Shown here: piece after piece, positions 6,242 to 13,957 of the stretch
Layout of the letters: each line of letters begins with the position of its first letter
Numbering within the stretch: position 1 is the first letter of the stretch
Source: Bacteroidota bacterium
GTDB lineage: Bacteria; Bacteroidota; Ignavibacteria; Palsa-1295
DNA length: 20,421 nt
Assembly (NCBI GenBank): GCA_025363505.1
Contig: JANYDV010000040.1
Coordinates: 1 to 20,421, forward strand
Direction of reading: 5' to 3'
The notes under the pieces: generated by a model
What the model saw: only the letters and a program-made list of their open reading frames with translations
Databases searched by the model: none
What the model was told of the DNA's origin: nothing
Made by a program: the position numbers and the translations under genes

Positions 6242-7063
6242 ATGTCACAACCCCAAAAAGAATACATTCTTGGTATCAATCTCGAGGAGCTCGAACGACT
6301 CCGGTTTCAGCATGGTGTCTGGAAATCGGTCACCGATGCCTTCTTCGACCGTCTCAAAGTGAGCGAAGGGATGAAATGTCTTGATGTCGGTGCCGGTCCG
6401 GGGTTTGTCGCCATGGACCTACGCGATCGAGTCGGTGCTAAAGGCGAAGTAGCGGTGCTCGAACCTGCTGACTATTATCTCGAATATTTCAAAGAATATT
6501 CTGCGTCGCAACGCTGGACGAACATTTCATTCTATCACGGTACTGCCGAAACAGCGGATCTGCCAAAAGAATATTATGATCTTATTTTTGTCCGATGGGT
6601 TATTGGCTTTGTCAGTGATCCCGAGCAGTTCATTGCAAATTTGTTGCTCTCGCTCAAACCCGGCGGCGTGATCGCCATTCAAGATTATCTCTATTCGGGG
6701 CTTGGTCTTTACCCGAAAGGCGGCGCTTTTGATGGCGCATTAGAAATGGTTATTCGTCATTGGGCGACCGGCGGTGGCGATGCGTTTATTGCAGCGAAAA
6801 TACCAACAATATTTCGCGAGCATCGTGTCTCGCTCATTGATTACTCTCCCCACTGTCTTGCCGGTGGTCCCGATAGTGAGGTGATCGAGTGGGCTGATAA
6901 GTTCTTTACCAAGCACATGCACCTGATGATTGCAAGCGGTGCAACCACGCCGGCGACCGGCGCGGCGATGCTTGAAGATTGGTACGCTCATCGTAAAAAC
7001 CCTGACACGATCTTCTGCTCACCCATTGTTGTTGATGTTGCCGGCAGAAAAAGTGATGGTTGA
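6242..7063 (+). CDS. Class I SAM-dependent methyltransferase
   Basis: The 273-residue product (from ATG 6242) has a Rossmann-type methyltransferase core: motif I LDVGAGPG (about 47-54), the acidic end of strand 2 in AVLEP (Glu74), TAETADLP near residue 100-108, motif DLIFVRWVIGF (about 113-123) and LLSLKPGGVIAIQDY with the typical motif III turn. The C-terminal third is helical and may form the substrate pocket. It resembles UbiE/Coq5-like small-molecule methyltransferases, but the substrate is not deducible. An ATG at 6179 in the same frame would add 21 lysine- and asparagine-rich residues and leave only 16 bp to the divergent lipoprotein start, so 6242 is preferred. The last 8 bases overlap the AraC regulator gene, suggesting coupled translation. 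Confidence 0.85.
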   Translation: MSQPQKEYILGINLEELERLRFQHGVWKSVTDAFFDRLKVSEGMKCLDVGAGPGFVAMDLRDRVGAKGEVAVLEPADYYLEYFKEYSASQRWTNISFYHGTAETADLPKEYYDLIFVRWVIGFVSDPEQFIANLLLSLKPGGVIAIQDYLYSGLGLYPKGGAFDGALEMVIRHWATGGGDAFIAAKIPTIFREHRVSLIDYSPHCLAGGPDSEVIEWADKFFTKHMHLMIASGATTPATGAAMLEDWYAHRKNPDTIFCSPIVVDVAGRKSDG

Positions 7064-7700
7064 TGCCAAAAAAAATAGTACTCCTCTTTCCGATGCGCTC
7101 GATCACTTGCTCAGTGATCGGGTGACTGGCGATGCTGAGAGTGATACAACAACATCGGCATTTTTCGAATCCGAATTCTATAATCCGTTTATTCAGAAAC
7201 TCAATCGCTACCGCCGTCATGGTAACCGATTGCGCGATGAACACCTCAGCGAGTACAGTGGGCTTGAAGCCGGAGTATCATTAATTCTCGAAAGTGCTAT
7301 TCGTGCGCAGCATACAATCGAGCAAGAACTTTCGCGCGTACCGCTCCAACGCCCGAGCGCAAGAAACTCGGTCTATTATCGGCTTGCTGAAGCCAAGGAT
7401 TTTATTGATGCACATTTTTTACAGCCGATTAATCTCGAAGAGATCGCCAGGGTGGCATGTCTATCGCATTATCATTTTCTGAGATTATTCAAAAGTGTGT
7501 TCGAAACGACACCGTATCAATATGTGATTGCCAAACGATTGCAAAAAGCGGCGCAGATGCTTGAAGACACCAACGAAATGATTGGTGATATTTCAATGAT
7601 CGTTGGGTTTGAGACGCTTCCGGCGTTTTCCGATTCGTTTCGGCGCGAATTTGGCGTTTCGCCATCACAGTATCGCGATGCACGAAAAACACTACCCTAA
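7056..7700 (+). CDS. AraC-family transcriptional regulator
   Basis: From ATG 7056 the product is 214 residues. The C-terminal half (about 106-212) is a complete AraC double helix-turn-helix: INLEEIARVACLSHYHFLRLF forms the first, and IGDISMIVGFETLPAFSDSF with FRREFGVSPSQYR the second. The N-terminal ~100 residues are helical and show no cupin sensor, so the signal is unknown. The start overlaps the methyltransferase stop by 8 bases; the open frame runs back to 6930 but that part lies wholly within the methyltransferase gene in another frame and looks like shadow sequence. ATG 7035 would be the alternative. Targets are unknown; neighbouring candidates are its own unit and the DUF899 gene, whose upstream region contains a palindrome. 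Confidence 0.87.
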   Translation: MVDAKKNSTPLSDALDHLLSDRVTGDAESDTTTSAFFESEFYNPFIQKLNRYRRHGNRLRDEHLSEYSGLEAGVSLILESAIRAQHTIEQELSRVPLQRPSARNSVYYRLAEAKDFIDAHFLQPINLEEIARVACLSHYHFLRLFKSVFETTPYQYVIAKRLQKAAQMLEDTNEMIGDISMIVGFETLPAFSDSFRREFGVSPSQYRDARKTLP

Positions 7701-7702
7701 AT

Positions 7703-7716
7703 TCGCAATTTTGCGA
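7703..7716. promoter_or_regulatory. 14-bp perfect palindrome, possible operator
   Basis: TCGCAATTTTGCGA lies 3-16 bases after the AraC stop and 24-37 bases upstream of the -7 box at 7740. It is not followed by a T run, so it is a poor terminator and a better operator candidate. Its location suits binding near the -33 region of the DUF899 gene. Confidence 0.4.
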
Positions 7717-7739
7717 TAACCACTAAGAAGGATTGGTCG

Positions 7740-7747
7740 TATCTTTG
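7740..7747 (+). promoter_or_regulatory. Bacteroidota-type -7 box before the DUF899 gene
   Basis: TATCTTTG matches the TAnnTTTG consensus exactly and ends 25 bases before the ATG at 7773, a good leader length. The closest upstream TTTG (7710-7713) is 26 bases away, longer than the usual 19-21. Confidence 0.6.
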
Positions 7748-7772
7748 TAGAAATTCATTAATTAATACTATT

Positions 7773-8375
7773 ATGGCAAACGAATTTCCGGGGCTTTACG
7801 GCAACCAAGAACTTGAAGTGCTTCAAAAAGAAATTTTTGAGAAACGTCAGCGAATTGTTGAGATCATCAAAAGTAATGCGCATACGCTTACCAAACCCTA
7901 TACGCTTGTTGATTGGAATAATGCATCGGTCACACTTGGCGAACTCTTCGGCGATAAAAAAGATCTGATCGTCATTCATAATATGGGCAAGGGCTGTCGC
8001 TATTGCACACTATGGGCTGACGAGATTAATGGCATTTCCAAACATCTCGAAAACCGTTCGGCACTGGTGGTGGTCTCGCCCAACACCCCGGAGGTACAGA
8101 AAGAATTTGCAAAGAGTCGCGACTGGCGTTTCAAGATGCTTTCCGATCAAGCGATGGACTTCTCGATGGATATGGGTTTTGCCTACGAAAAAGACGGCAA
8201 GAAATTTGCAACCCCGGGCTACTCGACATTCCATAAAGAAGACGATGGTTCGATAAGTCGTATCGGCTATGACGAGTTTGGTCCGAGCGATATGTACTCA
8301 AGCACCTGGCACTTCCTCGAACTCTTAAAAGACGGCGAAAATACTTGGGAGCCGCAGTATAGTTATGAAGACTAA
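7773..8375 (+). CDS. DUF899-family thioredoxin-like protein
   Basis: The 200-residue cytoplasmic protein has a helical N-terminus (about 1-35) and then a thioredoxin-like fold: YTLVDWNNASVTLGELFG, the strand DLIVIHNMGKG, and a CxxC pair in GCRYCTLWADE (Cys75 and Cys78), matching the conserved position in DUF899. Later strands LVVVSPNTP and WRFKMLSDQAMDFSMDMGF, with the acidic D/F-rich turn, also fit that family. A redox or thiol role is likely from the fold and the CxxC, but the substrate is unknown; DUF899 proteins are not peroxiredoxins proven by assay. It begins 72 bp after the AraC gene with its own -7 box, and overlaps the next small gene by 11 bases. Confidence 0.88.
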   Translation: MANEFPGLYGNQELEVLQKEIFEKRQRIVEIIKSNAHTLTKPYTLVDWNNASVTLGELFGDKKDLIVIHNMGKGCRYCTLWADEINGISKHLENRSALVVVSPNTPEVQKEFAKSRDWRFKMLSDQAMDFSMDMGFAYEKDGKKFATPGYSTFHKEDDGSISRIGYDEFGPSDMYSSTWHFLELLKDGENTWEPQYSYED

Positions 8376-8559
8376 GGAACTGCTGACGGTTGTCATCTTT
8401 GCAGGGTCGCTTTCGCTTCAAGGGTTAGGCTTACAGCCTGCTGTGCGCCCGTGTTGTGCGCTGAAACTTAATCCGCAAAAAAGTGATGTCGCCACAACCG
8501 ACCAAAAACGAAAACTTCCGAAAGCCGAGGAAGAGCACGACCAACAAAAAAATGATTAA
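8365..8559 (+). CDS. Small probable exported protein, unknown function
   Basis: This 64-residue frame starts inside the last codons of the DUF899 gene (11-base overlap) and could be translationally coupled to it. The first 25 residues form a basic start plus hydrophobic core (MKTKELLTVVIFAGSLSLQG), as in a signal peptide or membrane anchor, followed by adjacent cysteines (RPCC) and a strongly charged Lys/Glu/Asp-rich tail. I recognise no family. The overlap, the sensible signal sequence and the terminator-like hairpin 7 bases after the stop favour a real gene; its short length and low-complexity tail speak against. Confidence 0.5.
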   Translation: MKTKELLTVVIFAGSLSLQGLGLQPAVRPCCALKLNPQKSDVATTDQKRKLPKAEEEHDQQKND

Positions 8560-8566
8560 ATAAAGT

Positions 8567-8593
8567 GGGATGAAGTAGTATTTGCTTCATCCC
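8567..8593 (-). terminator. Hairpin terminator between convergent units
   Basis: GGGATGAAG (8567-8575) pairs perfectly with CTTCATCCC (8585-8593) around a 9-base loop. On the minus strand it is followed by a T-rich tract (complement of 8546-8566), so it best ends the minus-strand block whose last gene stops at 8636. On the plus strand no T run follows, so termination of the plus genes is less certain. Confidence 0.6.
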
Positions 8594-8635
8594 CCATTCA
8601 TTACATAATTGTGGTCATAGCTCATTAAATATGAG

Positions 8636-10810
8636 TTATGCTTTTGCTTTCCCTTCGCGTGCTACTAACATCTCGGCAATAGCACAGACCAATGCAATCG
8701 CAAGAAATAATTGCCACAGCTCGACCCCAAAGCGCGTCTGACGTATGACTTCGGCAAGATCTTTTCGTGATGGATCGAGTGTGTGAATAGCCGAAGGCTT
8801 CACACCTAACTGCTCGATAGTCTTATTCAGTTGTGCTGTTGTTGCAACTTGCAGATCTGATTCATCGCTTTTTGGATTCACCGCAAATCCTGTCAGTGCC
8901 TCGCGCGAGTCGGCATCTTTGTAAATGCTGTATATCCCGGCAAAGGGTGTTGTTTCAAGCATTAAATGTAATGCCCCCGATGCCGAGCCTTTGACTTCGA
9001 TCCGTTGTGCAATGTTATGTGGTCCTTTGACAAGCAACCGTTCGCCTGCTTGAATACCAAGATTAGGTGGCAAAGTGTAATCAACAGGCTCGCCCGTATA
9101 ATAGACCCGATCGGTGCGTTCCGATGATGCAATTGAAGAAAGATATGCCGCACTTCTGCGCATTAAAGGCAAGAAGATTGGCTTACGCGGAAGGTCGCTC
9201 GTCGAAAAATTTGGTGCAACACTCATCAGCAATACATCACCTTTGCCGACACGAATATCTGACAAGAATGGTGCGCCGCTTGAGAGTGTAATCAACGGTA
9301 AACCACCGCGAGCAAATTTATAGTATTGATATATTTTAGGCGACTCGATTCCACGTGAGTTGGGGTTCGAGTGTTTATCAAACATTCCGTTGAAGAACGG
9401 ATGCGCAAGATCGAAGGTCGCAAGACTGAAATAGGTCGAAGCTTTTGCAAGCGAACCATCGACCGACTCAAGCGCCGGCAACCCCAGCACCGAGCCTACT
9501 TGCAAATTAAATTGCGTTGGGCTAACACCAGCAAGCACCATCATTGCCACACCACGACCGCTTGCAATATATTCGTGCAATGCTTTCATATCCGATGCAT
9601 CAACCGACTGATTGCCGATCTCAACAAACACCGCATCTAATCGCGATCGTAATGACGGAAGCATTCGGAGTTCTTCGATCCGATGAAGCTCGATCGAATA
9701 GGGAAGCGAGGTATTTTCGCTGAGTGTTTGTTCGAGTGCGAGTCGTAAAAAATCAGCGTCGGCAGTACTATTCGTAAAGATCGCAACGCGGCTTGTCGCC
9801 GGAAGTTCAAGCGAGAGAAAGTGTGTATTGTCAAATGGCAATGCGTCTTCTTCAAGCGCAGCGCGTACATTGACAATGCCGGTGTTTTTTGGTAATGCAC
9901 TAATCGTAACATGATCGGTGTTGTGCGACCCGAGCGAGGTAATCGCACGTTGGGCTACACGCTCGTCATTATAAAATAATGAGACGACGGCATTTTCGAT
10001 CGCTGCATCACCCGTGTTGCGAATCGAAACCGTAAACTCGATTGGTCTTCCGCCTTCAAACACTGTGGTGACGGGGGTGAGTGAGTCGATTGAGAGATTT
10101 CTTATCGTGGTGGTAGTCGTTGCAGTCGTCAGCGAAAAGAAATTCGTGCTCTGATCAAAAAGTGTTAATGACGAGTCCGAGCTGATATTGGTAATGTTCC
10201 GCGCTTGATTATCACTGATCAAATACAGTTCGCGGTTAACATTTGCCGATCGAGAAATTTCCGCACTGGCGATACGCAAGCCGTCGCCGAGATGGGCTTC
10301 GGCATCGGAGAGCGAGAGATCGGTAATAGCTTTTCTGATTTCTTGCGGGTCATGGAGGCGTTGGTATTGTTTGCCGCGTTCGAGCGAAGCAATAGGAATC
10401 AGTATCAATTCATCTCCGTCTTCAAGTGCTGTCGCTACTGTCAGTGCCGCATCTTGTGCTTGCTTGAATACACTTCCGCTTCCGTCACGCCGAGCCATCG
10501 ATGCAGAATTATCAAAGAGGATAATGGCTGTGGTGTTGGCATGTGACGAACCAAAAAAACCGCCAAGCGAGCCGCGAAGTGCCGGACGCGAGAACGCAAA
10601 TACTAATGAAGCTATAAGAAGTGTGCGAAGAATGAGTAATAATATCTGACGGAGTTTAATTTTTCGCATCGAGCTTTTTTCGAGCAGATGCAAAAATCTC
10701 AGCGAGCTAAACTCAATACGTCGCGATTTGCGTTGGGCAAATAAATGGAACAGCACCGGAAACGAAGCGGCGATCAGCGCGAAGAGTGCAAACGGATTGA
10801 GAAATGTCAT
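8636..10810 (-). CDS. BatA-like membrane protein with VWA domain
   Basis: The 724-residue protein opens with the BatA N-terminal region: FLNPFALFALIAASFPVLFHLF helix, the RKSRRIEFSSLRFL linker typical of that family, and a second helix IKLRQILLLILRTLLIASLVF (about 51-71). A von Willebrand A domain follows, with the metal-site motif DNSASM (Asp100, Ser102, Ser104) and later LYLISDNQ. A CARDB-like Ig segment (about 240-330), a glutamine-amidotransferase-like alpha/beta domain (about 345-560) and a C-terminal helix (LWQLFLAIALVCAIAEMLVA) complete it. These proteins are anchored in the inner membrane and act with MoxR ATPases. The third metal-site threonine seems absent (AEAHLGDGL where a Gly-Thr pair is usual). 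It is the last gene of the block, 18 bp after the subtilase. Confidence 0.9.
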   Translation of the reverse strand: MTFLNPFALFALIAASFPVLFHLFAQRKSRRIEFSSLRFLHLLEKSSMRKIKLRQILLLILRTLLIASLVFAFSRPALRGSLGGFFGSSHANTTAIILFDNSASMARRDGSGSVFKQAQDAALTVATALEDGDELILIPIASLERGKQYQRLHDPQEIRKAITDLSLSDAEAHLGDGLRIASAEISRSANVNRELYLISDNQARNITNISSDSSLTLFDQSTNFFSLTTATTTTTIRNLSIDSLTPVTTVFEGGRPIEFTVSIRNTGDAAIENAVVSLFYNDERVAQRAITSLGSHNTDHVTISALPKNTGIVNVRAALEEDALPFDNTHFLSLELPATSRVAIFTNSTADADFLRLALEQTLSENTSLPYSIELHRIEELRMLPSLRSRLDAVFVEIGNQSVDASDMKALHEYIASGRGVAMMVLAGVSPTQFNLQVGSVLGLPALESVDGSLAKASTYFSLATFDLAHPFFNGMFDKHSNPNSRGIESPKIYQYYKFARGGLPLITLSSGAPFLSDIRVGKGDVLLMSVAPNFSTSDLPRKPIFLPLMRRSAAYLSSIASSERTDRVYYTGEPVDYTLPPNLGIQAGERLLVKGPHNIAQRIEVKGSASGALHLMLETTPFAGIYSIYKDADSREALTGFAVNPKSDESDLQVATTAQLNKTIEQLGVKPSAIHTLDPSRKDLAEVIRQTRFGVELWQLFLAIALVCAIAEMLVAREGKAKA

Positions 10811-10828
10811 TGGCTACTGTTGCGATGC

Positions 10829-12862
10829 TTATTTTGCTATGACAATTGAAATGTGTTCGTTCGCCCCATTGACTCCGTTCGCACGAAGCTGATAGACTCC
10901 GTTCGGAAGGCTGGTCAGATCAAGTCGCAGTTGCCGATTGCCGGATAGCGCCGAAAACTCGAACACGATTCGCCCAAGATTGTCAGTAAGTGTACAATGG
11001 ATCGGCTCCTCGGTTGATGTGTGCAACGTCCCGATACCACCGGTGGGGTTCGGAGAAAATGATAGACTTGCGAGCGGTTGTCTTGTCGATACATTCAAAG
11101 GCGGGCTTGGCATTGTATCGCCGATATAAAATTCGAACACCGAATCAGGCGCGTTGCGAGGCGACCGTGTGATCGTATCGGCACCGTCGGTTACGGCGAT
11201 ATAATAACGAACGTGTGTCCCTTTTGGTAATGCAGGAAAACGACCGGAGTAGATCAGAGAATCTGTAACGAGTGATAGTGGAAAACTCTCAACAAAATTT
11301 CCGCCGACATTTTTTGCGTAGATGATTTTTGCTTCTTTGATGTGATTGTTTGCTGCAATCGGTACACAGACCGAATAGAGACTATCAGTTTTCCACAGAT
11401 GCTGCTTTGCGATGATCGTGCCGAGTGTTAATGCGGCGGCATACGCATCAATCCTTCCGTATCCATATACATTATTTGGCACAGGGTCGGGATAGGCAAT
11501 GCCTGTGGTGATTACTGCTTTGCGAATTTGTTGCGCCGACGCTTCGGGATGCGCTTGCTTGATCAACGCACAAGCCCCCGCCACTAACGGCGTTGCAAGC
11601 GATGTACCGTTATCATAAATAATATCGTTGCCCGGACTCATTGTTGCGATAGCAACACCGGGTGCAGAAATGTCGGGTTTAATCCTGCCATCAACAGTTG
11701 GACCATTCGAAGAAAAGCCCGCAATAGAATCGTTGACATCAAGCGCACCGACCGAGAGAATGCTATCGGCATCAGAGGGTGCATTGAGTGATGGCGGGTC
11801 GCTCTGCCCACCATTACCGGAGGCAGTACAAACAAGAACGCCGAGACGTTGTGCGCGTACGACGGCACGAGTACTGATGGCTGTTCTTCCGTCAAGATCT
11901 TTATTTTGATAATCGACGAAGCCACTATCAAAGCCGCGATACCCCAGCGAAGATGTAGTAATATCAACACCAAGTTTTTCCATCCATTCAAGCGCAGCGG
12001 CATAGTTACCTTCTTCGCGTGGCGTTTCGCTTCGGGTGTCTTCGGTTTTTGCGAGCAACAGATCAGGGCGATATGCAGGTCCGACAAGAGTATCGGGCAA
12101 GAACGCCGTTAGTGTACTCAAGATCGCGGAGCCATGACCGTCGCCGTTTGGTGCGTCAAGCGAATCATTTGCGGTGAGCGAATCACCATAGACAAAATCA
12201 TACTCAGCGATGACATGGTGCATCTTCGTCGCACGCATTGCACGCCAACGAAAACCAACATCAAGCACACCAAGTGTAACACCACTGCCATCAAAGCCCA
12301 TGGCATGAAGCGGTGGTACATTGAGTCGGACGAGCTGGTTTTGGGTCAAACCATAATGAGAGATGATTGAATCATACGTGCAATCATAAACCGTCGGAGT
12401 GCTTATGATGAGTGGTTGATCGAGGTGCATCGAAACTTGTTCTTGCTTTTCTAACAACACTCCGACACCGACAGGATAGATAGACTTGATAAACGGCAAC
12501 AATCGGATGTGATCGAATTGATCTTGCGTCAGTGTTGCACACACCCCATTGAGCCATCGTGATTGTGTATGCCCATAGACTCCGAAGACCCCAAGCATCG
12601 AAATATATTCTTGGCGTATCGGAGCATCTTCGATTGTCAGTAATCTTGAAACATCATTAGTATGAAATTGCAACGCGCGGCGTTTGAGCGACGCGCTTGA
12701 AAATTCGCGGAGTGTTTGATCAAAAAGGGGATTGCCTTGTCTAAAATCTTTTGCTTCGATGTTTTTGTCTTTGAACTCTATCCAGTATTTTCTTTGTGCG
12801 GATACGGTACTTATCAGCATGACAAGCAGTGAACAAACAAATACTATTCGTCCGAACTTCAA
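10829..12862 (-). CDS. Subtilisin-family (S8) serine protease with T9SS sorting domain
   Basis: The 677-residue product has a signal peptide (to about residue 22, VSA-Q), a propeptide-like region, a subtilisin catalytic domain (about 185-480) and a C-terminal T9SS type A sorting domain. The triad is Asp201 (GVLDVGF), His243 (GDGHGSA) and Ser421 (NGTSLATP), with Asn350 in TASGNGG for the oxyanion hole, so it should be active. After the protease domain come a beta-rich region (about 490-595) and the tail SFSPNPTGG ... NGVYQLRANG ... that directs secretion and surface anchoring through the outer membrane. Its gene starts 2 bp after the MoxR stop and ends 18 bp before the BatA-like start, so it is embedded between them. 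In most MoxR loci that I know a DUF58 protein gene lies here. Confidence 0.92.
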   Translation of the reverse strand: MKFGRIVFVCSLLVMLISTVSAQRKYWIEFKDKNIEAKDFRQGNPLFDQTLREFSSASLKRRALQFHTNDVSRLLTIEDAPIRQEYISMLGVFGVYGHTQSRWLNGVCATLTQDQFDHIRLLPFIKSIYPVGVGVLLEKQEQVSMHLDQPLIISTPTVYDCTYDSIISHYGLTQNQLVRLNVPPLHAMGFDGSGVTLGVLDVGFRWRAMRATKMHHVIAEYDFVYGDSLTANDSLDAPNGDGHGSAILSTLTAFLPDTLVGPAYRPDLLLAKTEDTRSETPREEGNYAAALEWMEKLGVDITTSSLGYRGFDSGFVDYQNKDLDGRTAISTRAVVRAQRLGVLVCTASGNGGQSDPPSLNAPSDADSILSVGALDVNDSIAGFSSNGPTVDGRIKPDISAPGVAIATMSPGNDIIYDNGTSLATPLVAGACALIKQAHPEASAQQIRKAVITTGIAYPDPVPNNVYGYGRIDAYAAALTLGTIIAKQHLWKTDSLYSVCVPIAANNHIKEAKIIYAKNVGGNFVESFPLSLVTDSLIYSGRFPALPKGTHVRYYIAVTDGADTITRSPRNAPDSVFEFYIGDTMPSPPLNVSTRQPLASLSFSPNPTGGIGTLHTSTEEPIHCTLTDNLGRIVFEFSALSGNRQLRLDLTSLPNGVYQLRANGVNGANEHISIVIAK

Positions 12863-12864
12863 GA

Positions 12865-13884
12865 TTATGCTTCCTTTGCAAGACGCTCAATGAGCTGAAC
12901 CGCACTCAGTCCTTCGGCTTCGGCATTAAAATTCATTACCACACGATGACGCAGCACCGGCACAGCGAGCGCCCGAACATCTTCTTGCGATGGGGTGTAG
13001 CGACCATTGATCAATGCCCGAACTTTCGCACCAAGCACCAGATATTGCGACGCGCGAGGACCCGCACCATAGCTGACATATTTTTTTACAAAGTCGGTCG
13101 TGTTTGCATTTGACGGTCGGGTCATCCCGACTAAGCGAACAGCATACTCGATGACATTATCAGCCACCGGCACGTAGCGAACGAGTTCTTGAAACTTGAT
13201 TAAATCAGTTGCAGTCAAAATTTTATTGAGCTTCGCAACGTATTCGCTGGTGGTGCTCTTGACGATCTGTACTTCTTCGCTCGCACTGGGATAGTCAAGC
13301 CATAAGTTAAGCATAAAACGATCGAGCTGTGCTTCTGGCAGTGGATATGTCCCTTCTTGCTCGATCGGATTTTGTGTCGCCAGTACAAAAAATGGTTCGG
13401 CAAGTGTGTAGGTCATATTCGCCGCTGTGACACTATGCTCTTGCATAGCTTCGAGCAATGCCGCTTGTGTTTTGGGTGGTGTGCGGTTTATCTCGTCGGC
13501 AAGAATAATATTTGCGAAGATTGGTCCTTTAATAAAACGAAATTCTTTTGATCCGGTCGAAATATTTTGTTCGAGAATTTCGGTGCCTGTAATATCCGAC
13601 GGCATTAGATCGGGTGTGAACTGAATGCGACTAAAGCCAAGATCGAGTACTCGGGAGAGTGTGCTGATAAGTAACGTCTTTGCCAACCCCGGCACACCAA
13701 CCAGCAAGCAATGTCCGCGAGCAAGCAATGCGATGAGTAATTCATCAATAATTTGATCTTGCCCGACGATGACTTTTGCGATCTCCGTTTTGATCGCCTG
13801 GTGTTTCTTCACAAGATCTTGGGCGTATTCAAGTTCTTTACCGGCAAAGCCGCCGGCGGAGGTTGTTGTTGTAGTTGTTTGCAC
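12865..13884 (-). CDS. moxR: MoxR-family AAA+ ATPase
   Basis: The 339-residue protein is a full-length MoxR ATPase. Walker A is GVPGLAKT (63-70), Walker B IILADE (about 126-131), followed by INRTPPKTQAALLEAMQE, and sensor 1 lies in ATQNPIEQEGTYPLPEAQLDRF (169 on). The C-terminal lid with ASPRAS-like ASQYLVLGAKVRAL and DVRALAVPVLRHR is intact. MoxR proteins are cytoplasmic hexamers thought to act as chaperones or insertases for metal or envelope enzymes together with VWA proteins such as the BatA-like protein coded downstream. The N-terminus has a run of threonines (MQTTTTTTSAGG) from an ACA/ACT/ACC codon run. It lies 73 bp after the M16-like gene, and its stop is 2 bp before the subtilase start. 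Confidence 0.95.
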   Translation of the reverse strand: MQTTTTTTSAGGFAGKELEYAQDLVKKHQAIKTEIAKVIVGQDQIIDELLIALLARGHCLLVGVPGLAKTLLISTLSRVLDLGFSRIQFTPDLMPSDITGTEILEQNISTGSKEFRFIKGPIFANIILADEINRTPPKTQAALLEAMQEHSVTAANMTYTLAEPFFVLATQNPIEQEGTYPLPEAQLDRFMLNLWLDYPSASEEVQIVKSTTSEYVAKLNKILTATDLIKFQELVRYVPVADNVIEYAVRLVGMTRPSNANTTDFVKKYVSYGAGPRASQYLVLGAKVRALINGRYTPSQEDVRALAVPVLRHRVVMNFNAEAEGLSAVQLIERLAKEA

Positions 13885-13957
13885 TATGTATTCAAAAAAT
13901 TACGTGGTTGTTTTAACGGCGAATATGGCTCGAAAGATTCAAGAATACCAAAAAATA

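Noticed and set aside
6930..7055. N-terminal extension of the AraC frame back to 6930
   Set aside because: It lies fully inside the methyltransferase gene in another frame and is rich in Arg/Pro without protein-family character; the start at 7056 gives a natural overlap.
9637..9948. Other-frame ORF inside the BatA-like gene
   Set aside because: It is a shadow of the strong minus-strand coding frame and has no domain.
11638..12087. 149-residue minus-strand ORF in another frame of the subtilase gene
   Set aside because: It lies wholly within the clear S8 catalytic coding region and its translation shows no family or signal sequence.
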